Below, one piece after another: positions 22,301-33,197 of a stretch of 64,000 bases of DNA. The translations under genes and the position numbers were made by a program. The stretch spans positions 789,498-853,497 of the forward strand of contig CM035304.1 of NCBI GenBank assembly GCA_002900995.3, read 5' to 3'. Positions within the stretch are counted from its first letter, which is position 1, and every line of letters begins with the position of its first letter. The notes under the pieces are model-generated. The model was not told the DNA's origin. It made no database searches and worked only from the letters and a program-made list of their open reading frames with translations. Source of the stretch: Ganoderma boninense. Lineage: Eukaryota > Basidiomycota > Agaricomycetes > Polyporales > Polyporaceae.

Positions 22301-24110
22301 CTACCTCGGTGCTATCACGACATCAAGTTTTACCCATTCAGCTTCATCAGCGCCGCTTCCCATCGACCACCGGATTCTCTCGTACTCATTTTTCAGCTCC
22401 GTACTCGTACTTGCAGCAGATCTTCCCCGATGGTCTCCGAGTCCCAAGCTTCGCGCACGGTCGACAGTCAGCACAGCCGCCAAGCGTATTCTCGCCTCCA
22501 TGCGCCCACTTGCCCGTCTATCACCTCGGCTCTGCGTCGAATGACCGGTCCGAGTCGTACACCGCGTTATCCAGTGTATTCGGATGTCTGGATCCCCGGG
22601 CGCAGTCTCCTTGTGCCCCCCTCCTCCACCAACTTCGTCCTTCTATGCACCTGCGGGCCTTCATGATTCGAGCCGTCGCATTGGCTGGAACTCAAGTCGT
22701 AGCAACTTCGCATCCCATGCTATGCTAGCACGGTCCACCAGCAGCGAGGAATAATGCCCCATGTAGAGTTGCACAGAATCTCGCGCTCACGTCAAAACGG
22801 GAGGCAGCAATGTTCGAAAGGTCGAGCGACTGCCAGTGGGTTCTTTCATTATCCTCGTCGAATTGTGCTTGTCTGTCTTATTTCATGGCTCGCGTTCGCT
22901 CTCACTGACTCGGAAACCTCCGCTGTTCCATGATCCATTGTGCTTTGTGCTCTTGACTATGCTCACGAGTCACTACATGTGTATGTACAATACGAAGGCG
23001 GTCTCGCTGAGTATTTCCATGGACGGGAGCCAACCACACGAGATCGCATCCGTCTCTGTTATGTAGATCCCTCCCGCAGATGTTTACCCAGATGACGAGC
23101 CTCTCGCTCGTGATGTTTCAAATTTTGAAATGGCCTTCCAAGCACGTTGCTACCCTTTGCTGCACAGATCAAACTCAGCCAGGTCTCCTATTCCATACGT
23201 CTACCATCTTCCCACTGCGTCGAAGATACATCAGGAATCCCATGCAGCAGTGTTTCACTCACGCAGCATCAAGCGCAGCAAAGACACGACCAGTGACTTC
23301 CACGCTGCGGGCCAAGCCTGCCCAGTAAGTTTACGTGTGCCTGCGCGTGCATCATGCTTCATTGAGGGCTTGGTTCTCATGCACCAGTAGCCGAGGCAGG
23401 CGGGATGACGAGAAGTATACGGAGTCAGATGGAGAAGATACATCAACTGCACTGCCATTACATGCGTGTTCGAGCAGCTCTCAAGGGTGCGGGAGGCGTA
23501 GAATAGCAGTGGCGCTGGCTGACGTGGGTGAACAGCCCGGTGCACCGGGAGAGTGGGGCAGAGATACAATATCTCTGAGGATGAGGAGAACAGGGACAGC
23601 GTTTGTGCAGGCGAATGGGGGGTGATGCTTCTTGGGCTGTCCTTGGAACTTCGATCCAAACCAGATGAAGGGAAAGCCGAGTCTTCTCCGGTGTAGTGAT
23701 ATGGGCTGTGATTTCGCGTTGCTCCGGCCGCCATAATTTCCAATAAGGAGCAAGACAAGCTGGCCGTCGTCCTCCGTCTATCCAGCGACTCCAGTTTTTA
23801 GTGAGAAGAGAAAGTGGTTTCGGGTTTTTGCCCATGAAATGTTAATTTGTGTTAATGTCCTTCAGTCCTTATCGCCGATACCTCAGTGCAATGGTTTGAG
23901 TTTCGCGGGAGCTGGCCCTCAATTACAGAAATCGGTGAATTTGTCGCCGGTCGCTGCGGTACGAGCGTCAAACCAGGATCAGGATCACGTATGTATACGT
24001 AATAACAAGCATGCTCGGAATGTCGTGTCATTGAAATACATCCTCCTGGCTCCTAGATACTTGGTCGCTCTTCTCTTTCCTTCTAACATCTGCTGCCTGT
24101 TCAGTCTTTC
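22301..24110. other. Intergenic region between the F-box paralogues
   Basis: Several open frames overlap on both strands but none has recognisable domains, convincing splice structure or similarity to neighbours. I see no gene here. The last 150 nt contain the promoter of F-box gene 2. Confidence 0.35.
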
Positions 24111-25698
24111 ATGGAAAACCCGCCCATCTCTGATACGGACTCGCATGCATCGCTACCTCTTGCCATCAATATCCCCGTCGAAGTCTATGAAAATATGATC
24201 GACATGGTCCACTCGGAGCATACTAGAGACACATTCCTGAGCATCGTCACCCTCCATAGCTGCGCTCTTGTTTGCCGCGCCTGGCGGGTGCGAGCCCAGA
24301 AGATGTTATTCTACAAGATCCAGCTTTCCGACGGCACCTCCCTCCACAAGCTCGCTACAATTCTCGATACTCGGCGACATCTCCGTGACTACGTCCACGA
24401 AATCATTCTGGCTGAAACCCACCTCCATGGAACAACAAGCATTTTCGCACTCTTTCCCGCTGTATTTTCCCGAAAGCTGCCCAATCTCCGCGAAATAGAT
24501 GTCCTGCACCTTACAGAAACCAGCGCCGTATCACACCCGAGGAGGCCGGGCCCATCGAAGTTCAAGCCCCTTCCATACATCCCGCTCCATTCACGCTTCC
24601 CCGCCCTTCTCTCCTCCTTCACAACTGTGTCGATCTTTCTTCTCGATCACACAGTATTTCGCTCGTTCACTGAGTTCGAACGAGTGCTCCACGGCCTCCC
24701 AGGTTTAGAGGACCTCAGATGCAATGCCGTCTCCTGGATGTCCCCCGGCGGCTCGCATCCCAGCGCCACCTTCCCCGAGCAGCCTAACTGGATGACCAAG
24801 ACGTGCATTTCACCCCCATTCGCACCAAAGCTTCGAATGCTACATGTAAGTTTGCCCACCTGTCGAGTGTTTTCGTGGTTCTGAACGTGTTTCTAGCTCC
24901 TAGACATGGCCAAGCACGGGTCGGAAAGGCTTATAAGGATGCGCGGTCCTTATCTGACGAGCTTGGAATTGTCGATCCCTCTATCTTTCACGGTTGAGGA
25001 GCCAGAAAACGGTGCGTAGCATACGCCACTCCGGACCTCGACGAGTCGCTGAATGCTTCGCATCACCCTCCGATTCGATTTCAATAGGTCGAGGGATCGA
25101 CCTGAGTTTATGCACCCAGCTCCAGACACTTAGTCTCACGGTGACACCTCATTTCTCTATGGACAAAGACGCTGCGCCCGTCACAGAGCTCCTTGCGTCG
25201 TGGAAACCACGACATTCCAAACCGGTTCTGCGTCTCGGCGTGCGCCATGTCTTCTCCTTCACCCGCCAGAGCTTCGTGGATATCTTGTGCGATCTCAAAA
25301 CTATCATGGAGGCAGCACTGGCACGGCAGAAGGTTGAAGAGCCGTCTCTCGCTCCCGATAGTACAGAAACCCAGCCGACCTAAAGCGCCATATGCATTGT
25401 ATGTTACGATCTGGGATTGGGAGGCCAAGAAGAAGTGGTGGGGAGATGTTCTCGTAAGTTGTTTTGAACCCTTCACGCAGAAGGAGTTTGGAAAGCCTCA
25501 AGTTCCCGGATACTTCTACACGCGTGAGTCGCATTCAGTCGAACCGGCGCAACCGCTATCGGAGACCATCTGTGCTTATTGACGTCTCTTTCACAAGCAC
25601 CGAATGAAAATTATGAATGGGCTGAGGAGGAGGCGCATTCAATATCCGAGCTTGATGACAATGAATCGCGTTCCCCGGATGTATCGAAGGCAACGTAG
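24111..25698 (+). CDS. F-box protein, family I copy 2 (frameshifted near the 3' end)
   Basis: This is a tandem paralogue of the preceding F-box gene. The ATG at 24111 (MENPPISDTDSHAS) is followed by INIPVEVYENMIDMV and HSCALVCRAWRVRAQKML, the F-box. The first exon continues intact through FRSFTEFERVLHGLPGLEDL, where copy 1 is broken. Introns start GTAAGTTTGCC near 24847 and GTGCGTAGC near 25012. In the third coding exon the frame changes between about 25355 and 25380: upstream it ends EEPSLAPDS, and downstream the family sequence YVTIWDWEAKKKWW lies in another frame. The last exon (25598-25698) ends VSKAT and TAG. As written it would encode a truncated protein; an indel error is possible. The target is unknown. 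Confidence 0.7.
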
Positions 25699-26880
25699 TT
25701 TCGAAAACGTTTGAAGGCCAGGTCGTTCTGACACTTATACAGCAGGACGTTCTCTTGGAGCACGAGTCTCAGTCCGTCCAGAGGCATTAAAGCCGCCTCT
25801 GGTATGTCACACTGAACAGTGAGGGTGAACCGCGATGGGCTTCGTTCTAATCGACACCCCGAGGTTCGAGAGACCCCCTGCCCACTACCTCAGCCACATA
25901 GCTCCGTGGTTCAAATGATTTCTAGATGGACATCGGTTGCGGGTGGGACTGGTGCGTAGTATCGATCGGGGAAATGACTTCTGAGGAACGTCCATACGAC
26001 GCTCGAGTAGCCTTTCATTGGATATCCTTGTAATAGTTTGATTCGCTGCTATGCCTGAGGGGTCGACGTCGAAACTCTCTCCATGTATGGCGTATTGCGC
26101 TGCGTCGTGTTCTGTCACATTTTCCGGAATTAACATTGGCAATTGTACTACAAAGGATTTACGCTTCTGTCCTTGCTTCGCTTCCTCCATCTCGTGATCC
26201 TGCTCGCACCTCGATCATCATCGAACCGAGACGGATTCCCGCTCACTGTCGTCCTCCCAGTTGACGACAACTCCCAGCTGCCCGGTAGCAGCGAGATGGT
26301 TGTGCGGGTTTGAAGGATGATGACCGCCGGCGATCCGCGTCGCGACGACGCCAACGTACCGCGCCTCGCCCTCAGGAATCCAGGAACCTCCATGTGAAGG
26401 ACGCGACGCCCGCGCTGCGCGAGCCCCACTCCGCCGCGGATGCGAACTGATGTCGGTGTGGATCGATCTGTTCGCGGCATGTTGAAGAATTCAGTATCCG
26501 GGATTGTCTTCTGGAGCCACGCGCGCCGGAGGTGTTTAGTGTCGGCGGAACGGGATGAGGTGAGGAGGGAGAAGCTGGACATGCTCGACCAAATGCAGTG
26601 TCAGAGTGCGCGAGTAAGCAGGGGTGCCCGGGGTGGGAAAAGTAGACCAGTGCAGTGTAGTACGATCCCATAGTGCCGGACCATGCGCTGGTCGCCCTAG
26701 ATGGGCGCCGAATAAGCTGCAGGAAGCCGGCGAAGGAAATGCAAAATCACACCTCATATCCTCGCACGCCTAGGCGCACTAGGAGAGAAGGGACGGGAGT
26801 GTCTTTGCGGAGCAGCACAGGCTACCTGACGACCATCCTGCATTTTGTTTGAACGCCGCACACGAGTCCGAGACTCAGCG

Positions 26881-26944
26881 TTATTACGGTTTTCAAAATG
26901 ATACGGAATCGCGTTTTCGTGCGAGCCAGCGCTTGAAGGGCGCT
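26881..26944 (+). repeat. Inverted repeat, left arm
   Basis: The first 35 nt, starting TTATTACGG and ending GCGTT, are identical to the reverse complement of 27266-27300. A weaker match then continues to an AGGGCGCT block that is also present in the right arm. Confidence 0.8.
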
Positions 26945-27236
26945 TTGCTACTAGCATGCTGTGCCGGGCACACGGTGACTCAAGCAAGCCGGGGAACCGG
27001 AGAGTCACTTTGTCACCATCAAGCAGCGGGCTCCTCGGAGCCATGATCCTCTCTACAATATGGAGCGAATAGTGCCTATGCGGACTGAATTACAACTCTT
27101 ACATCAATATCTAAGCAGAGTTTTGTCGAAATTGCTGCACCTCTAGGAGGCGAAGCTCCAGTGTTTGGGTCACGTCACAGTAACACTATCACACCGTCTG
27201 ACGTCGGGGTCCCGTGATCGACTGGCGTCTCTAAGA

Positions 27237-27300
27237 GCGCCCTATAGACGCTGGTGTCGCTCAAGAACGCGATTCCGTATCATTTTGAAAACCGTAATAA
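27237..27300 (-). repeat. Inverted repeat, right arm
   Basis: This is the reverse-complement partner of 26881-26944. The arms enclose about 290 nt with no open frame of note, giving a 420-nt element shaped like a non-autonomous (MITE-like) insertion. No clear target-site duplication was found by eye. Confidence 0.75.
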
Positions 27301-28963
27301 GCTCAAAGCAGACCACCTCAACTCCTTCCCGTGTGCGTACTATGGACGAAGACGCAAACATGGGCGACATGGCGCCAGTTAACTCCAGCGTGAGTCGGCG
27401 GAAAGCTGAGCGGATCGCAAGGGACGTCTTCCGCCGCGAGCTGGATATTGTTGATATGCATTCGTAGCGGACCATCGGCATCCTGAGGAGGATATACAAC
27501 TCACTATTGAAGCACAGTTCCACCTAATGGTCCGCCGTCCTCGTCCGTCCGTATATCTGACTGCTCTGGTTGTTAAATGGCTGGCAAGGATTCTGATTAG
27601 CTGAGGCATCTTATGTCGCGTTATGCATAATCGGCCTTTGTCTGCGTTAACCTGAATCTGTGCCGAAACTGTAAGTTAGCGGCACATGTACCTCTGCGCC
27701 GGGATGCCCGAGGTGGAGAACCTAAACAGCATCGAACAATGCACCAGCCATCGATGCCTTTACGCAGCAATGCTTCTCAACAACATCCTCTCATTCACGT
27801 TCACCACAAGCGAATACATGGCACCTCAGTTGCCCCGTACGGAGATGTAACACGTACCGTCGCTCGGATTTAGCATCCTCAATCTCGTTCGTCCGGTGGG
27901 AACGCGACCGCGCCGCTACTGCTGACTGCGTCCATTAAGCTCAGGAAGCACAATGGTGCACGTCGAAGCGGATCCCTTCCCGAGACTTGTGAAATCGATT
28001 GAGATGACGTATATCTGGAAATAAGCTTCAGGATTTTCTGTTCCCAGAGCGACATTGCACGTCATGGGTGGAGGAGGCTGGCTAGGCGGCGACGCTTTGA
28101 GGGCGGACATATATGGGTGATCGCAAGATGTATGGCAGCGCATACATAGAGCAAGCACGCTTGCCGGGGATGACCTGGCCCTCCGAGATGACCAGTGCCC
28201 CGTCATCACAGTCTGCGGTGGATTGATCCAGTCTCAGGCTGTCGACGACTCACCGGTGCTCTCCGGCATGCTCTCCGGCAAGGTTGTTGGACACCTGGCT
28301 CCCTCAGGCAATCATGCTCCTCCGAAAACTTGGCCTATGCGCCCTCCTATGACCGTCTATGAATAGTTCCATTATGCACCGACGTGAGAAGCCAGCACCA
28401 TGTGCTGCTGGCGACCTTCCGTGTGGGATCCTGAGAGACGTGGTCATTTTGGCTATTGCCGAGGACCACACGGGAGTCGAGCCACTTACGCGTGTTCAGG
28501 GTTGGAAAAGGGTGCGACCCTGCCGACCTCAGTCTTGAGGACATCATCCTCGATAGATTGTGCGTTTGTTGGTCTCCAGCGACAACGCAGAGCAAGAGAG
28601 AGGAGGTGGATGAGGTCAAGTTGGGCGGGGACGAAGAGTGTCGTCATGGGCTGGGCGGCTGTATGCGGTGTTTGATGGGGGATCGGCCAGGTGATCGTCT
28701 TCGGCGCCGGAGTCAGTTCCTCCGTCGTTGTTCTCCCTGACACCGTCGCTGCTTCGCCCGCCCAGCTCACCCAATCCAGCTCCCGTGATGGTCGACACTC
28801 TGCCGGGGCTGTAAATACACCGCATGGCCCTTGCTTCCCCTCATCAATTCAGATAGCCGCTTGCCGTTCCGGCTCTCACCCCGCGCATATATCGACCCTC
28901 ACCTTCAGCCCAGCGAGGATGTACCTCGCCGACCCCTCCACCCTCTCCTCAGACCTCTGGGGC

Positions 28964-31900
28964 ATGATGCGGTCTACGATGCAGCTCCTTCAACAAGGCC
29001 TCTTCTGCTTGGCTGCCTTCATCACCTCCGCAAACGTCCTCACGAATGGTGCGCAGGGTGTGCCGGGCGTCGCTGGGCAGTACCTCCTTGGCCTCGGTGA
29101 GTGCTGCATTCAGTCTTGGGGAGACCGGAAAGCGTGTCGATTGATGAGTTCTTCCGCGTGCAGGCATTGGGGATATCACTGGGTAGCTACTTTTCCTTCC
29201 GAACCTCTGCGGTCGTGTGCTCAGGCGTGACGTACCCAGCCCGGTCGTAGAGACGAACATGATGGTGAGCACCGTCTTTCGAAATGTTGCGGGGTACAAT
29301 TGCGGCTCTCGGACTTGCTAGGAGCGAGGGGGGAGAATCATATGGTTGGACATGCTCCAGGCCGGCACCCGTGAGCCGCATTCCCTCCTGCATGACCCCC
29401 AACTCGCGCCGTCGAGGGTGGTCATGCGGTATCGCTCCCCGCTAGGCTGTGTCGTCCCTCTATGATAGACATACCCTCCATACTGAAGTATCCACATGCA
29501 ATCTCGCATTGCGACGGGAGGCTCCATCCTCTGGAGGGCCGATGGATAGTGCTCGCGAAAATGCCTCTTCGTGAGAGACGCCCCCATTCGGCAGTGCAAA
29601 AGATGCCTCTTCATTGCATTCGCTTTATAGATGTTGCACGCGTTTAGAATGCTATTCATTCTCTAGTCCATGAAGAGTTGTCGTTGTGTCTCGTCACGAT
29701 CCTCTCATGAACCCCGTTGTTATTCTTGTGCTCTGGCTTCGTTTCCTGTGCACTTCCTTCGCTGGTCCATGTACCCTGACTGATTCAACTTCCAGGGGTA
29801 CGCAAGCCTCCCGCAAACCGACACTGGTCTCCACCTTCGTCAACGCAGCAGGGCTTGGATCGTCGCCGATGCGAACAATGACACAAACCGCATTGTGTTC
29901 ATTAATGCTGGTGAGTTGCTCTTTTCATAAAGTCATGTTGCGGCTCTCGGCGACGCACTGTGTTTCGCTCCATCGATGTCACAACGACCAAGATCGCACT
30001 ATTCCTATGTGAGAGAAGGGGATTTCCTCGGCGTTCATGCCGTTTCATGCCGTCGTTAAACCTCGGACTCACGAAGAGTCTAGTCTCAGGACTGTTCGTA
30101 CTGGCGCAGTGGCGACGCTTGTAATTTGCGAACATAACTTCGTACCCGCTTGAAGGCAATCTTATCCATCACTGTAAGATGTAATACTAACTCCTCGTCC
30201 TAGACATTGCCATGGGTGACACCGGTATCCGTCGCTCGATCGTCAAAGCACTTTCCGAACAGTATCCGCAGTACTATAACAACGACAACATCGCTCTCGT
30301 CTCGACCCACCAGCACAGCGGTGTCGGCGGCTACCTTGAGGACCTCCTCCCGCAGATCACTGCCCTCGGCTACGTCAAGCAAACCGCGGATGCCATCGTT
30401 GCTGGCACCGTGCTTGCGGTTCAGCGAGCCCACAACAATGTCGCCCCTGGTAAGCTCAGCTTCGGCAACACGTCCATCGTCGACGGGAACATCAATCGCT
30501 CGCCGAGCGCATACCTGGCTAACCCGGCCGAAGAGCGGGCGCGCTATCAGTACGACCAGGACAAGGACCTGACGCTCCTCCGCTTTGATGACGCTAACGG
30601 CAACGCGAGGGGCTTCTTGAGCTTCTTCGCCGTCCACGGAACGAGTCTCTACGAGGTGAGAGATCAGACCGTCGAGGTACAGCTCCAGGTGAGCTTATCA
30701 TACCCTAGAACAACACGCTGGTCAGCAGCGATAACAAGGGAATGGCGGCGTATCTCTACGAGCATATGGTGGAGCCGAACTCGATGCCCGGCAACAACAC
30801 TTTTATTGCCGGGTTTACCCAGTGTCCGTGATATTTTCGCTTCTCGTGTTTGCATCGTTGAGCTGATTTTGCCATGCAGCGAACGTTGGCGACACTAGTC
30901 CTAACACGTAAGTGTTCTCCTCTTCCTGCACGATCTAGTAGCTAACTGCTTGCAGCCTCGGTGCGTTCTGCGAGTCTCCCGGAGAGCCTTGGGATGGCCA
31001 GGCATGCGAGTTTGAGCATTCTACTTGCGGTAACAAGACAGAGGACTGCCATGGCCGGTGCGTTCTCTCGCCGCATCTCGCAGGTCTCACAGCTCACGTA
31101 CTATCCCAACACAGTGGCCCTGGCTTCCGTATCTCGGACTTCGAAGTCGAACAGGATGATTGCCCAGCTCCAAGTCGATGCCGCGTCGTCGCTCATGGGC
31201 CAAACGTTGCCCTCCGTCTCCGGCTCGGTCAAGTATGTACACACGTACATGAACATGTCCTTCCGCCAGTTCCAGCTTCCGAACGGAACGACGGTCGAGA
31301 CGTGCCCGCCGGCCATGGGGTTCTCGTTCGCCGGTGGCACTACGTGCGTCCGCACATCGCATGCTGACCTTTCTCCCATGCTAACGGTGGCTTCGTAGTG
31401 ACGGCCCTGGTGCCTTCGACTTTATCCAAGGCGACAACTCGACCTCCCAGAACCCCTTCTGGGAGATCGTCAAGGGCGCAGTCACGCCCAACCCAGATCA
31501 GCAGCAGATCGACTGCCAGGCCCCGAAGCCGATCCTCCTCAACACGGGCTTCGCGCACTTCCCGTACGAGTGGTCTCCGACACCGTCGACATCCAGATGC
31601 TCCGCGTCGGCAACTTCGTCATGCTCATCATGCCCGGCGAGCTCACGACGATGGCGGGCCGCCGGCTCCGCGACGCGGTCCGCACGAAGCTGATCTCGCA
31701 GGGCATCATTGGTGACGACGCGTACGTCGTCATCGGAGGCCCCGCAAACACGTATGCGCACTACGTGACGACTCCTGAAGAGTACACCGTGCAGCGATAC
31801 GAGGGCGCGTCGACGATCTTCGGCAAGTGGACGCTGGACTCGTACATCGACAAGTACGGCAGCCTCGTCTCGTACCTCGCGGACGACGCTACTGGGCAGC

Positions 31901-32611
31901 CGCCCTCCGATCCTGCACCTGTGGACCAGACGGGCAAGGCGATCTCGCTCCAGACGGGGGTCGTGTTCGACTCTGCGGGGATCGGCCACAGCTTCGGCGA
32001 TGTTATGACGGACGTCCGCACGACGTCGGCGTACCAGGCTGGCGAGGCTGTCATCGCAACTTTCGTTGGGTGAGTTATTATGTCGCCGAGGTGACTTCGC
32101 TCGTGTGCAGTCGCTGATTGAATTTGAACGCTAGTGCCAACCCGAGGGTGAGCCTAGAAACGACGCATAGATCTGTCATTGCGGCCACTGACGCGGTAAT
32201 CTTGATCTTACAGAACAATCTCCGTCTTGAGCAGACGTTCCTTTCCGTCGACCAGCTCGTGAACAACCAGTGGACGTCCGTTCGCTCTGACTCGCACCCT
32301 TCGACGACCTACCAGTGGGCGAGGACGAGCACCGTGCGTCACCTTAGCCTCTCTTGTATCTCTAGTCCATTATCAAGCTGACGTCCTCCTGCACAGATCC
32401 TTGGCACTAGCACCGTCAACATCACTTGGGTTCGTCGAGGACGGTACTCCTGGTGCGTGTTGTATTCTTCATTTCAGTATGAGTGGCCATGCTGATTTAG
32501 CCGGATGCAGCTGGCACCTACCGCTTGACATACTTCGGCGACCAGAAACCTCTTATCGGCGACATCGGCCCGTTCGTGGGACATTCCTCGAACTTCGCGA
32601 TCTCTGCATGA
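28964..32611 (+). CDS. Neutral ceramidase (secreted or luminal)
   Basis: This hydrolyses ceramide to sphingoid base and fatty acid. The proposed ATG at 28964 gives a signal peptide around MQLLQQGLFCLAAFITSA. The mature start is YLLGLGIGDITGPVVETN, then GYASLPQTDTGLHLRQRSRA, the family opening. STHQHSG and FFAVHGTSL carry zinc-binding histidines. SNVGDTSPNT holds the nucleophilic serine of the GD-x-SPN motif. The C-terminal domain ends LTYFGDQKPLIGDIGPF, with TGA at 32609-32611. Two single-base frame problems occur in conserved sequence: a missing base near 31572 (PYEW / PDTVDIQML) and an extra base near 32430 (VNITWV / EDGTPAGTYRL). Both are at G or T runs, so assembly error is likely. Introns 3 and 4 are long (531 and 293 nt). 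Another ATG in frame at 28919 is possible. Confidence 0.88.
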
Positions 32612-33197
32612 TTTACGATCCCTCTTGGAATACCCCTTGTACAAACTGGACATTTGTCTCCTGCTCGATCTTAATGACGCACTTGATTCATCTGCACATC
32701 TGCTCGGTCTCGGCAGGTCCATATGACAGACAACACTCACTGTTCATAAAGCGCGGTCGTTGGGTGTACTCTGATGCAACTAGACTACACACTAAGGTGG
32801 GCGTGAAGGCCGAGTGAGCGCAGCGACGTGCTACAAGCTCGCAGCGTCAGTTCGGTGCACAGCATCATTTTCGAGAGTACAGCGTGGCCGACGCATGACC
32901 TGTAGCAAGTTTGGCCCGCGCTGGCGCGTCCTTGGACGAGGATATTTCGTTACTTCTGCCCGATACTGAACACTCGAAAGTGCAGCTCTAGCCATCCTTG
33001 TTTAGGGTGTATGCCTCGACACAAGTTGTAGAAAATGAACGAATATTGATTCATCATCAGCACAAAAACATGATGATATTACATATAGTGGATAGTGCGA
33101 CATAGTAGAAACCAGTTCTACCAAAATTCGTTCGGATGAGCTACGGCAAAACAAGATAGCGAATGGGCACAAGTAGCGTTTAGCTCCGGGTCGTGTG
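32612..33197. other. Convergent 3' intergenic region
   Basis: This lies between the 3' ends of the ceramidase (+) and dynamin C (-). It is AT-richer around 33040-33130. No gene is seen. Confidence 0.5.

Larger units (their letters stand above)
25699..28963. other. Gene-poor region with an inverted repeat
   Basis: No confident gene is present. The region holds an inverted repeat (26881-26944 and 27237-27300) and a 41-codon open frame at 27342-27467 (MDEDANMGDMAPVNSS). A minus-strand frame at about 28209-27916 contains EAYFQIYVISIDFTSLGKGS and could be a coding remnant of unknown type. The right edge carries the ceramidase promoter, with a TATA-like CATATATC near 28886. Confidence 0.35.

Noticed and set aside
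23255..23835. Overlapping minus-strand frames of 90-167 codons
   Set aside because: No hydrophobic core pattern, domain, splice structure or paralogue supports coding.
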